Below, one piece after another: positions 44,642 through 54,080 of a stretch of 64,000 nucleotides of DNA. Within the stretch, counting starts at the first letter, position 1. Each line of letters begins with the position of its first letter. The stretch lies in the NCBI GenBank assembly GCA_016786725.1, contig JAEUVU010000009.1:1-64000 (forward strand), given 5' to 3'. A program made the translations under genes and the position numbers. The stretch is from Ferruginibacter sp. (GTDB taxonomy: Bacteria; Bacteroidota; Bacteroidia; Chitinophagales; Chitinophagaceae). The notes beneath the pieces are model-generated. The model saw only the letters and a program-made list of their open reading frames with translations, had not been told where the DNA came from and did not search any database.

Positions 44642-45667
44642 ATGAAATTAAACACCGTTTCTTTTTTATTGGTGATGCTTTTTGGCGGGTTTTCCTGTAA
44701 AGACTCAACACCGGTAACTCCCGGAATACCAACACCAACTATGTTTTTTGCCAAAGGTGCGGATGTTAGCTGGCTTACTGAAATGGAAAGCACAGGTATA
44801 AAATTTTACAGCAGCACAGGTACACAAACAGAATGTATGCAGTTGTTGAAAAACCTGGGAATGAATTCCATCAGGTTGAGGGTTTGGGTAAACCCGGCAG
44901 CAGGATGGAACAATACAGCAGATGTGGTAGCCAAAGCTGTTCGTGCAAAAGCACTGGGTATGAAGGTCATGATTGATTTTCATTACAGCGATACCTGGGC
45001 AGACCCGGGACATCAGACAAAACCTGCTGCATGGGCAGCTCAGGATGTTGCCACTTTACAAACTTCAGTTCACACCCACACCTTAGCAGTGATGAATGTA
45101 TTACTTTCAAACGGTGTTACACCAGATTGGGTGCAGGTTGGCAACGAAACCAACGATGGTATGCTGTGGCCCGAAGGGAAAGCATCAACCAATATGGCCA
45201 ACTATGCCAAATTTTTTATTGCCGGATATAATGCAGTGAAAACGGCAAGCCCAACTTCTAAAGTAATGGTGCATGTTTCTAACGGATATGACAATGCTTT
45301 GTTCCGTTGGAATTTGGATGGGCTGAAAGCAAATGGCGCTGTATGGGATGTGATTGGTATGTCTTTATATCCTTCAACTGCAAACTGGGGTACGCTTAAC
45401 AGCCAATGTTTAACCAACATGAACGATATGGTTGCCCGGTACGGATCTGAAATTATGATTTGTGAAGTAGGCATGAGCTGGGACCAGGCCGCAACCTGTA
45501 ATTCATTTATTACAGATCTCATTGCCAAAGTGAAATCTGTAAACAATAACAAAGGAGTGGGTGTATTTTACTGGGAGCCCGAAGCACATAATAATTGGCA
45601 GGGTTATACACTCGGCGCCTTCGACAATTCCGGCAAACCAACCCTTGCATTAAATGCCTTTAACTGA
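44642..45667 (+). CDS. GH53 endo-beta-1,4-galactanase lipoprotein
   Basis: 341 residues with a lipobox (LFGGFSCKD), so it is anchored in the outer membrane or facing the periplasm. GH53 hallmarks: FAKGADVSWLTEMESTG, RLRVWVNPA, the acid/base Glu in WVQVGNETNDGMLWP and the nucleophile Glu in EIMICEVGMSWD, then VGVFYWEPEAHNNW. It cuts beta-1,4-galactan, as found in pectin side chains. It starts the plus-strand operon GH53, GH2-GH53, galK, galM. Confidence 0.94.
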   Translation: MKLNTVSFLLVMLFGGFSCKDSTPVTPGIPTPTMFFAKGADVSWLTEMESTGIKFYSSTGTQTECMQLLKNLGMNSIRLRVWVNPAAGWNNTADVVAKAVRAKALGMKVMIDFHYSDTWADPGHQTKPAAWAAQDVATLQTSVHTHTLAVMNVLLSNGVTPDWVQVGNETNDGMLWPEGKASTNMANYAKFFIAGYNAVKTASPTSKVMVHVSNGYDNALFRWNLDGLKANGAVWDVIGMSLYPSTANWGTLNSQCLTNMNDMVARYGSEIMICEVGMSWDQAATCNSFITDLIAKVKSVNNNKGVGVFYWEPEAHNNWQGYTLGAFDNSGKPTLALNAFN

Positions 45668-45682
45668 TCAAATAGCTGAACT

Positions 45683-48600
45683 ATGTTGTTAAAAAATATT
45701 TCTTACTGTTTACAAATTTCATTTCTTTTTCTTGCTTTATCAACATCGGCGCAGCGCAAAAAAATAAATTTTGATGATGACTGGCGATTTGCTTTCGGTA
45801 ATGCAAACGATCCTGCAAAAGATTTTAATTACAGCATTGCTACTATCTTCTCTAAAACAGGTGCCGCACAAAAAACTGCCATTGATCCAAAATTTAATGA
45901 CAGCGGCTGGCGAAAACTTTCATTACCGCACGATTGGGCTGTAGAACTACCCTTTGCCAATTCCAAAAGTTTTGATGTACAATCACACGGCTACAAACCT
46001 GTTGGCGGGGATTACCCTGAAACAAGCATTGGCTGGTACAGGAAAAAATTTATTGTTGACCGAACTGATTCGGGGCAGCGTTTTCAAATACAGTTTGATG
46101 GCGTTTTTCGTGATGCCGGTTTTTGGATAAATGGATTTTATCTCGGTAACAACAAAAGTGGATACGTGGGAACTTCTTATGATATCAGCAATTATCTTAA
46201 TTATGGAAAAGAAAATATACTGGTTGTAAGAGTTGATGCAACACAGTACGAAGGCTGGTTTTATGAAGGTGCAGGCATTTACCGTCATGTGTGGCTGAAC
46301 CGGTACAACCCTGTTCATTTGGATGAGAACCCGGTTTTTGTTTATACTGAAGTACAAAAAAACACTGCAACTGTTTTTATTGAAACTACTGTTCAAAATG
46401 AATCGTATGCAGTTTCTAATGTTTTTGTATCTGCTATTATAACAGATAGAAGTGGAAATAAAATTGGAGAAACAATTACTACTTCCACCACCCTTGCCAT
46501 CAACGAAAACAAAACAATAAAGCAATCAGTAAAAATTACCAACCCCAGGCTTTGGAGTTTAGAAGATCCATATTTATACCGTGTTATTCCTGTTTTAAAA
46601 TCGAACGGAAAAATAATTGACACAGATAAAATTCGTTTTGGAATAAGAAAAGTAATTATTACAGCCAAAGGATTATTCTTAAATGGTAAATACATCAAAA
46701 TAAAAGGCACCAACAACCACCAGGATCATGCAGGAGTTGGAAGCGCCCTGCCTGATTACCTGCAGTACTACCGTATTTTTTTGTTGAAGCAAATGGGTTC
46801 CAATGCATATCGCACCAGTCACAACCCTCCTGCTAAAGAATTGCTGGATGCCTGCGACAGCCTGGGTATGCTGGTAATGGATGAGAATCGTCTATTAAAC
46901 AGCAGTCCGCAATACATGCAGGATTGGGAATGGCTTTTAAAGCGTGACAGAAGCCGTGCCTCTGTTTTCATGTGGTCTATCGGCAATGAAGAAGGCTGGG
47001 TACACACAACCAGTACAGGAAGATTGATCGCTCAATCATTACTTGCCAAACAAAAAGAACTCGATCCTACACGGGTGAGTACCTATGCTGCTGATGTGGC
47101 AAATGTTTACAATGGAATTAATGAAGTGATACCCGTGAGAAGTTTTAATTACCGGCAGTTTGCAGTTGCAGATTATCACAAAGATCATCCCAATCAACCG
47201 ATAATAGGTACAGAAATGGGAAGCACTGTAACCACTCGTGGGCAATATGAAAAAGATTCTGTAAAAGCTTATGTACCCGACCAGGATATTACTGCGCCCT
47301 GGTGGGCCAGCACTGCCGAAACCTGGTGGAAACTTGCTGAGCCAAATGATTTCTGGCTGGGTGGATTCGTATGGACCGGCCTTGATTATCGTGGCGAACC
47401 TACGCCATATCAATGGCCCAATATCAGTTCGCATTTCGGTATTATGGATGTATGCGGCTTTCCAAAAAATATTTACTACTACTATCAAAGCTGGTGGACG
47501 GATAAAGATGTGCTACATATTTCCCCACATTGGAATTGGCCTGGCAAAGAAGGCCAACCGATTGAGGTTTGGGTAAACAGCAATGCAGACAATGTTGAGT
47601 TATCTTTAAATGGCAGAAGCCTTGGCAAAAAAGATATGCCACGCAACGGTCATTTAAACTGGCTGGTGAACTATGAACCCGGCACTTTAAAAGCCATTGC
47701 CTATAAGAAAGGTAAAAAGCTCGAAGCCAAAGTTGAAACAACCGGTAAGCCTGCGGAGGTAGTTATCAGTCCTTACAAAACTACCATAATGGCTGATGGC
47801 AAAGATGCAACAGTAATAAACATCAGTGTTATTGACAGGCAGGGCCGTGAGGTACCTGATGCAAACAATCTTATTCAGTTTTCTTTAAAAGGTGATGGAA
47901 AAATAACTGGAGTTGGCAATGGAGACCCCAGCAGCCATGAGCAGGATAAATATTTTGATACAGTTGCACAACGTTATTTGTTTAACGGCAAATGCCAGGT
48001 GATAGTACAATCAGGTACAACCCCTTCTATGATTCATTTTGAAGCAAAGGCTGACAGTTTGTGGACCGGTGCAACTGATATCATGACGATTAAAAGTTCC
48101 CCTATCACTAATGTAAGATCATCCAATAATACTTTTCCTGTTATTCCATTTAAACCAACACCCGTTGATAAAATGCTGGGGGCTGATATTTCTTTTTTAC
48201 CTGAGCTGGAAGACAAAGGCATGAAATTTTACGACCTTGATGGAAAAGAAAAAGATGCACTTGCAATTTTGAAAGCTCATGGCTTGAATTATGTGAGGCT
48301 ACGAATCTTCAATGATCCGGCACGAGACAGCGGCTACTCTCCTCAAAAAGGGTTTTGTGATCTGCAGCAAACATTACAAATGGCCAAAAGAACCAAGGCT
48401 GCCGGCATGAAGCTGCTGATTGATTTTCATTACAGCGATTACTGGGCCGATCCACAACAGCAATGGATGCCCAAAGCATGGCGTGGTAAGTCTATCAGCG
48501 AATTAAAACAAGCTGTGTATGATTACACAAAAATGGTAATGCAGGCTTTAAAAGATCAGGGCACTGATCCTGATATGGTGCAGGTTGGCAACGAAATAAA

Positions 48601-49081
48601 CCATGGCATGATATGGCCGCAGGGCAGCGTAAATAATTTTGATAGTCTTGCACAATTATTCTTTGCCGGTGCACAGGCAGTAAAAGCAGTTTCACCAGGC
48701 ACCAGCATCATGCTGCACATTGCCCTGGGCGGACAAAATGATGAAAGCAAATTTTTTATAAACAACATGATAAACCGGGGCGTTGAGTTTGATGTGATCG
48801 GTTTATCCTATTATCCAAAATGGCACAATACATTAGCCGACCTGGAATACAATCTGGATGATCTTTCGCACAGGTATAACAAAGATGTGATTGTGGTGGA
48901 ATATTCTCATGTAAAAAAAGAAGTGAACGACCTGGCTTTTACTGTTGCCAATGGCCGTGGTAAAGGAAGCTGCATCTGGGAACCCTTGAGTACCTGGGAA
49001 AAGTTTTTTGAGAAAGATGGTAAAGCCAATGAACTTTTGCTGATCTATGATGAGGTCAGTAATAAATATTTAAAAAAATAA
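45683..49081 (+). CDS. GH2-GH53 fusion: beta-galactosidase plus endo-galactanase
   Basis: 1132 residues with a signal peptide (ALSTSAQ). The GH2 part (about 24-820) has WYRKKFIVDRT and SGYVGTSYDISNYL in the sugar-binding domain, RTSHNPPAKELLDACDSLGM, the acid/base in MWSIGNEEGW and the nucleophile in PIIGTEMGST. It is followed by GH2 C-terminal Ig-like domains. The GH53 part (about 831-1130) starts LGADISFLPELEDKGM, with the acid/base Glu in VQVGNEINHGMIWP and the nucleophile in VIVVEYSHV. One polypeptide could cut galactan internally and release terminal galactose. Both sets of catalytic residues look intact. Confidence 0.93.
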   Translation: MLLKNISYCLQISFLFLALSTSAQRKKINFDDDWRFAFGNANDPAKDFNYSIATIFSKTGAAQKTAIDPKFNDSGWRKLSLPHDWAVELPFANSKSFDVQSHGYKPVGGDYPETSIGWYRKKFIVDRTDSGQRFQIQFDGVFRDAGFWINGFYLGNNKSGYVGTSYDISNYLNYGKENILVVRVDATQYEGWFYEGAGIYRHVWLNRYNPVHLDENPVFVYTEVQKNTATVFIETTVQNESYAVSNVFVSAIITDRSGNKIGETITTSTTLAINENKTIKQSVKITNPRLWSLEDPYLYRVIPVLKSNGKIIDTDKIRFGIRKVIITAKGLFLNGKYIKIKGTNNHQDHAGVGSALPDYLQYYRIFLLKQMGSNAYRTSHNPPAKELLDACDSLGMLVMDENRLLNSSPQYMQDWEWLLKRDRSRASVFMWSIGNEEGWVHTTSTGRLIAQSLLAKQKELDPTRVSTYAADVANVYNGINEVIPVRSFNYRQFAVADYHKDHPNQPIIGTEMGSTVTTRGQYEKDSVKAYVPDQDITAPWWASTAETWWKLAEPNDFWLGGFVWTGLDYRGEPTPYQWPNISSHFGIMDVCGFPKNIYYYYQSWWTDKDVLHISPHWNWPGKEGQPIEVWVNSNADNVELSLNGRSLGKKDMPRNGHLNWLVNYEPGTLKAIAYKKGKKLEAKVETTGKPAEVVISPYKTTIMADGKDATVINISVIDRQGREVPDANNLIQFSLKGDGKITGVGNGDPSSHEQDKYFDTVAQRYLFNGKCQVIVQSGTTPSMIHFEAKADSLWTGATDIMTIKSSPITNVRSSNNTFPVIPFKPTPVDKMLGADISFLPELEDKGMKFYDLDGKEKDALAILKAHGLNYVRLRIFNDPARDSGYSPQKGFCDLQQTLQMAKRTKAAGMKLLIDFHYSDYWADPQQQWMPKAWRGKSISELKQAVYDYTKMVMQALKDQGTDPDMVQVGNEINHGMIWPQGSVNNFDSLAQLFFAGAQAVKAVSPGTSIMLHIALGGQNDESKFFINNMINRGVEFDVIGLSYYPKWHNTLADLEYNLDDLSHRYNKDVIVVEYSHVKKEVNDLAFTVANGRGKGSCIWEPLSTWEKFFEKDGKANELLLIYDEVSNKYLKK

Positions 49082-49108
49082 GTCCGGTACTTGATTTAAA
49101 TTACTTTC

Positions 49109-50254
49109 ATGTTAAAAAAAATAATTGCTGTTTTTGCAGAGAAATTTTCGGGGCAACCAGTTGTTTTCCGTTCGCCGGGCAGGATAAATATTTTGGGTGA
49201 GCACACAGATTATAACGAAGGCTTTGTTTTGCCTGCTGCCATTGATAAAAATATTTATGTCGCCATTTCAAAGAGAACAGATAAGCAGGTAAATCTTTAT
49301 GCCTGTGATTTTGAACAGGTTTATTCAACTGATATTGAAACCATCAAGCCTGCATCTATTCAATGGCCTAATTATATTTTGGGTGTGGTTGATCAATTGC
49401 AAAAGAATGGGCATATTGTTGGTGGCTTTAACCTGGTGATTGATGGCGATATCCCCATTGGTGCAGGCCTCTCCTCTTCTGCTGCTATAGAATGTGCCGT
49501 AGTTTTTGCCTTAAATGAAATTTTTGAACTGGGATTAAGCAGGCTGCAAATGGTGCCGCTTGCACAAAAGGCCGAACATGTTTTTGCCGGTGTAAACTGC
49601 GGCATCATGGACCAGTTTGCCAGTATGTTTGGTAAAAAAGGTCATGCCCTAAAACTGGATTGCCGATCGTTGGAATATGAATACATCCCCATCGGTCTTA
49701 CCGGGTACAAAATTATTTTGTTCAACAGCAATGTAAAACATAATCTCGTTTCAACTGAATACAATACAAGAAGAAAACAATGTGAAGAAGGTGTTGCCAT
49801 TATTGCAATAGGCCACCCGGCTGTAAAAAGCCTGAGAGATGTAAACATGCAGATGCTGAATGCACATGCGGCAGATATGGATGCAGTTGTTTTTAAAAGG
49901 TGTAAGTATGTGATAGAAGAAAACGAAAGGCTGCTGGGCGCCTGCATTGACTTGCAAAAAGGTGATATGAAAGCGCTTGGTAAAAAAATGTTTGAAACAC
50001 ATTATGGTTTGCAACATGAATATGAGGTGAGTTGTAAAGAGATTGATTTTTTGGTTGATTTTGTAAAAGACAAGGAAGCAGTTGCCGGCGCCAGGATGGT
50101 TGGCGGCGGTTTTGGAGGCTGCACCATCAATTTGATAAAAGAAGAAGCTTCGGAAAAATTAATTGAGCAGATAAAAGCTGCCTACCAAAACGAAATGGGC
50201 CTTACATTATCTGTATATTCGGTTTCGGTTGAAGATGGAACCAGCAAAACCTGA
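49109..50254 (+). CDS. galK: Galactokinase
   Basis: 381 residues of the GHMP family. PGRINILGEHTDYNEGFVL binds galactose, IPIGAGLSSSAAIECAV is the ATP-binding motif, and GARMVGGGFGGCTINL closes the active site. It phosphorylates galactose released by the galactanases. It starts 28 bases after the fusion enzyme and leads into galM. galT and galE are not in the window. Confidence 0.97.
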   Translation: MLKKIIAVFAEKFSGQPVVFRSPGRINILGEHTDYNEGFVLPAAIDKNIYVAISKRTDKQVNLYACDFEQVYSTDIETIKPASIQWPNYILGVVDQLQKNGHIVGGFNLVIDGDIPIGAGLSSSAAIECAVVFALNEIFELGLSRLQMVPLAQKAEHVFAGVNCGIMDQFASMFGKKGHALKLDCRSLEYEYIPIGLTGYKIILFNSNVKHNLVSTEYNTRRKQCEEGVAIIAIGHPAVKSLRDVNMQMLNAHAADMDAVVFKRCKYVIEENERLLGACIDLQKGDMKALGKKMFETHYGLQHEYEVSCKEIDFLVDFVKDKEAVAGARMVGGGFGGCTINLIKEEASEKLIEQIKAAYQNEMGLTLSVYSVSVEDGTSKT

Positions 50255-50257
50255 TAA

Positions 50258-51286
50258 ATGAAACAAGGTATTACCAAACAACCCTTCGGTAATTTTGATA
50301 ACAAAGCTGTTACTGCATACACCCTCAGCAATGAAGCCGGTATGCAGGTTACTGTTATCAATTACGGAGCAACCATAACTCAAATTATTACTTCTGATAA
50401 AAACGGAACCTATGGCAATGTAATTCTTGGTTTCGATTCGCTGGAAGGTTATGTACAGAACGGCCACCAATATCATGGATGTGTAGTGGGCCGCTATGCA
50501 AACCGAATTGCCCATGCTGCATTTGAACTGGATGGAAAACAATATTCAATTACAAAAACACACAGCCCTTTTTGCCTGCACGGTGGTAAAAAAGGTTTTG
50601 ATAAAGTGTGGTGGGATATTGAGGCAGTTAGTGATTCCGCTTTAAAACTAACCTATACCAGTGCTGATGGTGAAGAAGGTTTCCCTGGCAACCTGCATAT
50701 CGAAATGTTGTATTCGCTTACGGAAGAAAATGAGCTGATACTTGATTACAAAGCACAAACAGATAAACCAACACCTGTCAATCTTACCAATCACTGCTAC
50801 TTTAATTTATCTGCCGGAAAGGAAGCCACTATTTTAGGTCACGAGGTAAAAATATATTCAGGCAGTTACACCGAAGCTGATAAAGACCTTATACCTACCG
50901 GTAAAATACTTTCTTCAGAAAATACCCCAATTGATTTCAGGAACTCCAAAAGTATAGGAAAAGATATTGAACCGGCCGGGGGTTATGATCACAACATGAT
51001 ACTTGATAATCCTGGTGGTAAAACTGCTGAAGTGTATGATGCTGCCAGCGGACGTTTTATGGAAATGTTTACTACCGAACCTGCGGTACAATTATATACA
51101 GGCAATGCACTTCATTTTGATAATGAAACTACCAATACCAAATCTTCTTTTATTCAATATGCAGGGCTTTGCCTGGAGGCGCAACATTATCCCAACAGTC
51201 CCAATAAACCCTTATTCCCTGATACTATCTTAAGGCCGGGAGAAATATACAGGCAAACTACTTCTTATAAATTTTCTGTTCGGTAA
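50258..51286 (+). CDS. galM: Aldose 1-epimerase (mutarotase)
   Basis: 342 residues, no signal peptide, so cytoplasmic. Active-site blocks: GCVVGRYANRIAHA, SPFCLHGGKKGFDKVWW, VNLTNHCYFNLS with the catalytic His, and GLCLEAQHYPNSPN with the Glu base. It converts beta-galactose to the alpha form used by galactokinase. It starts three bases after galK. Confidence 0.95.
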   Translation: MKQGITKQPFGNFDNKAVTAYTLSNEAGMQVTVINYGATITQIITSDKNGTYGNVILGFDSLEGYVQNGHQYHGCVVGRYANRIAHAAFELDGKQYSITKTHSPFCLHGGKKGFDKVWWDIEAVSDSALKLTYTSADGEEGFPGNLHIEMLYSLTEENELILDYKAQTDKPTPVNLTNHCYFNLSAGKEATILGHEVKIYSGSYTEADKDLIPTGKILSSENTPIDFRNSKSIGKDIEPAGGYDHNMILDNPGGKTAEVYDAASGRFMEMFTTEPAVQLYTGNALHFDNETTNTKSSFIQYAGLCLEAQHYPNSPNKPLFPDTILRPGEIYRQTTSYKFSVR

Positions 51287-51303
51287 AGTATTTCAACAGA
51301 AAA

Positions 51304-51337
51304 TAAAAATGCCACCGTTTTACCGGCGGCACTTTTA
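51304..51337. terminator. Bidirectional terminator between galM and SusE/F gene
   Basis: TGCCACCG (51310-51317) pairs with CGGCGGCA (51324-51331) with one mismatch. A-rich DNA precedes the stem and TTTT follows it. It ends both the gal operon and the convergent SusC-D-E operon. Confidence 0.75.
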
Positions 51338-51361
51338 TTAAAGTATAAACGATTGCTAACT

Positions 51362-53146
51362 TTAGTTAATTGTAACCGTCTGCAGGTTTTCATTTAATGT
51401 AATTGTGTAAGTACCTGCGGTGGTTGGTGTTTTAAAGTTTGGCCCGCCGCCCCATTGAATTTTTCTTGGCGTACCAACACCCTGGCTTTGTCCGCTGTTA
51501 TCCTCATAATCAAATGCACCCCAGGCATTGCCTGCCAAAAATTTAATTTCTTCATTCGCATCCAAAGCTACTGTGATGGTCCACACACCATTTCCTGAAT
51601 AAGTCATTTGGGGTGATGATGCTGGATCCCAGTCTGGCACTCCGGTTAAACCATTGCCCACCACCCTCATTTCAGTACCGGGGCTCATTTCGTATTTAAT
51701 ATTGTCAACATCACGACCATCCCAGATAACCCTGTAGCGGCCTGCGGTAGTAATGTCAGGAAAATTTGGACCGTTTACACCCATCGTACTTCCGCTGCCG
51801 CCATTAGAACCATAGCTTCTTGTTTCACTAACTGTCTGGCTTCCGTTATCCCATGCATTATTATCAATCAGTTTCCAGCCACCGGTTGTAAATGTAGTTA
51901 AGCCAACAAAAAGGTTCGTTGCAGAATTACCCAACGCATAGTTAGGGAAAACACTTGGAGGATCCCAGCCTGCTCCGGTAGCGCCACCTACAAAACCCAT
52001 GCGGCCTGTGGTAATATTGTATTGAAGGGTGCTGATGTTAACAGATATCCTGTAGAAACCAGCCGCCGTAACACTCAGATTTGTCGGGCTGTTTTGCACA
52101 AGTGTACCACCTGATCCTCCATAGTTTACATCCCATGAACGTCCAACAGTGATTTTAAACTCTGTATTGGCGGGGAGAAAAATATAGATATAGTACATTT
52201 TGTTAAATACCCCGGGGCGTAAATCACGGATCAACTCTGGTGCATTTGAAGGCTCCCAGTTGGTGCCGTTACCTGTTGAAGCCTGGTAGCTTCCAGGCAG
52301 GTAAACCCTTAAAATAGGTACATAAGTGGTAATGGTTACGCTTACAACATTTGAGTAAGAGATAGCACCCAAAGCTGTAACTGCTTTAATACGGTATTCA
52401 ATTTTACCGACATTGCCGCCAGGCACATTTTCATCTAATGCTGTCTGGTTCATCTGGCCTTGTGTAAGTGTTAAAGCATACAATGATGCGCCTACGGGCA
52501 TTTCTTGTAATGAACCGAAATTTTTACCTGATGAATCATATTGTAACGTATATGTTACAGCGCCGGCATATCCTTTAAATGCTGCTCCCCATGAGAACGT
52601 ATTAGATGGCAAAGCCGCATTGGGCAGGGTAACAGTAACAGCGGCATTGGCTGTTACCAAAATTGCCGGATCTGCAAATGGAGTAGCCATAATTTTCAGC
52701 ACATTACTGGTATATCTCTCGTTGTTGTTGTTGTAAGAAGAGATAAGCCTTACATCTACTGATTGGGATACGCCAAGTTTAAATCCGAGGTTTAACAACA
52801 TGCCATTTAATTCACGACCTGTTAAAGTGGTACTTAATACACCGAACACTGTTTTGGATTGTTTGTTGGCGAAGTTTTTACCGGTAGAATCTACCTCCAG
52901 GATGTATTTTGTTGTTGCAGAATCATTAGAGTATTTAGGGTTTGTCCAGGAAAAGCTGATGACAGCATTGCCTGTATCTGCAAGTGCCGGGGCTACTGTA
53001 GCCAGAGAACTGGTTAATACCGGTGACACGCCCAATTGATAAACTGGTAGTGCATCAACCTTGGTAAGATTATCTGTCTTGTTACAGGCTGAGAAAAATA
53101 TCATTAGCGCCAGGGACGCCAGGATAAGTTTAGAAATATTTTTCAT
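51362..53146 (-). CDS. SusE/SusF-like starch-binding lipoprotein
   Basis: 594 residues with a lipobox (ALMIFFSACNKTD). It holds a SusE-type Ig domain region (about 40-270, with ISFSWTNPKYSNDSATTKYI) and two or three carbohydrate-binding-like C-terminal domains rich in Trp and Gly (VGRSWDVNYGG, AGWDPPSVFPNYALGNSA, GVPDWDPASSPQM, FLAGNAWGAFDYEDNSG). The start at 53146 gives the lipobox. SusE and SusF bind glucan at the surface and are not catalytic. It lies last in the SusC-D-E-E/F order. Confidence 0.85.
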   Translation of the reverse strand: MKNISKLILASLALMIFFSACNKTDNLTKVDALPVYQLGVSPVLTSSLATVAPALADTGNAVISFSWTNPKYSNDSATTKYILEVDSTGKNFANKQSKTVFGVLSTTLTGRELNGMLLNLGFKLGVSQSVDVRLISSYNNNNERYTSNVLKIMATPFADPAILVTANAAVTVTLPNAALPSNTFSWGAAFKGYAGAVTYTLQYDSSGKNFGSLQEMPVGASLYALTLTQGQMNQTALDENVPGGNVGKIEYRIKAVTALGAISYSNVVSVTITTYVPILRVYLPGSYQASTGNGTNWEPSNAPELIRDLRPGVFNKMYYIYIFLPANTEFKITVGRSWDVNYGGSGGTLVQNSPTNLSVTAAGFYRISVNISTLQYNITTGRMGFVGGATGAGWDPPSVFPNYALGNSATNLFVGLTTFTTGGWKLIDNNAWDNGSQTVSETRSYGSNGGSGSTMGVNGPNFPDITTAGRYRVIWDGRDVDNIKYEMSPGTEMRVVGNGLTGVPDWDPASSPQMTYSGNGVWTITVALDANEEIKFLAGNAWGAFDYEDNSGQSQGVGTPRKIQWGGGPNFKTPTTAGTYTITLNENLQTVTIN

Positions 53147-53185
53147 AAAAATTATTTTAGTTGGCATTGAAGCAATCTTGTTTAC

Positions 53186-54055
53186 TTATTTTTTTGTCAA
53201 TTTGTAAGTGCCTGTTTGAAAGTTGATCTCAACTTTATACAAACCGGCACCAGGTGATGGAAAAGCCGGATCTGCATCCCTTTTCTCAAAATCGCCTGAA
53301 AGTTTTGCATTACCATCCAAAGCATGATACTGGGTACCCCAAACACCCTGTGTCTGAATCAATTTATAAGCACCTGTTGCATTAAAATTAATATCAGCCT
53401 GGTAATGCAGCACGTCAGTTACTCCACCTGCCCTTGAAAATTTCTGGGTATTATCATAAGGCGCAGGTAAAGGATTGCTCCAGCCTGATGCTACTGCATC
53501 TCCTACGATCCACAAATTACCATCGGCATATTGAAAAGGAACCGGGTTAGGTGTTCCAGGTGGCTCAACCACAAAATCAAGATAATTATTAACGCTTATT
53601 TTAAGCACGTTGGAATAAAGCGGAACACTTCCATTTCCCAGCGTTGATTTTATCCTGAACTCCATGTTGTGGGCAACTCCTGACTGCAGTTCCATCTTAG
53701 TTAAAAAAGTGTTCAGCTCTTTTACAGTAAGTGTTACAGCCAAATCGTTACTGATAGACCTTTCCTGCATTTTAGGATTTGTAAAATTAGCCCCGGTAGT
53801 ATCTACCTGTAAAATATAATTTACATTCTGAGAACTGATGCCGGTATTAAACTGGTAGTTCGGATTGGTCCAGTTGAATGTTAATGCCGGATTATCTTTG
53901 TTAACGCTCAGTAATACCATTGCGGCAGTTGATGAGGCATTTAACACAGGATTAGTTCCGCCCTGGAAAAAAACCTGGTTTTCATCTTTTTTGCAGGATA
54001 ATAATATCGCAGCCATAAAGACAATACCCAATATTGATTTTATAGAATTTTTCAT
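53186..54055 (-). CDS. SusE-like outer-membrane lipoprotein
   Basis: 289 residues with a lipobox (MAAILLSCKKDEN). SusE-like features are ALTFNWTNPNYQFNTG and VNYILQVDTTGANFTN, repeated in the neighbouring gene, so the two are paralogues of different length. A C-terminal domain (about 170-289) has WIVGDAVASGWSNPLPAPYD. A surface glycan-binding role is expected. Confidence 0.85.
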   Translation of the reverse strand: MKNSIKSILGIVFMAAILLSCKKDENQVFFQGGTNPVLNASSTAAMVLLSVNKDNPALTFNWTNPNYQFNTGISSQNVNYILQVDTTGANFTNPKMQERSISNDLAVTLTVKELNTFLTKMELQSGVAHNMEFRIKSTLGNGSVPLYSNVLKISVNNYLDFVVEPPGTPNPVPFQYADGNLWIVGDAVASGWSNPLPAPYDNTQKFSRAGGVTDVLHYQADINFNATGAYKLIQTQGVWGTQYHALDGNAKLSGDFEKRDADPAFPSPGAGLYKVEINFQTGTYKLTKK

Positions 54056-54080
54056 ATAAAACAGTTTTTATTGTTTTTTA

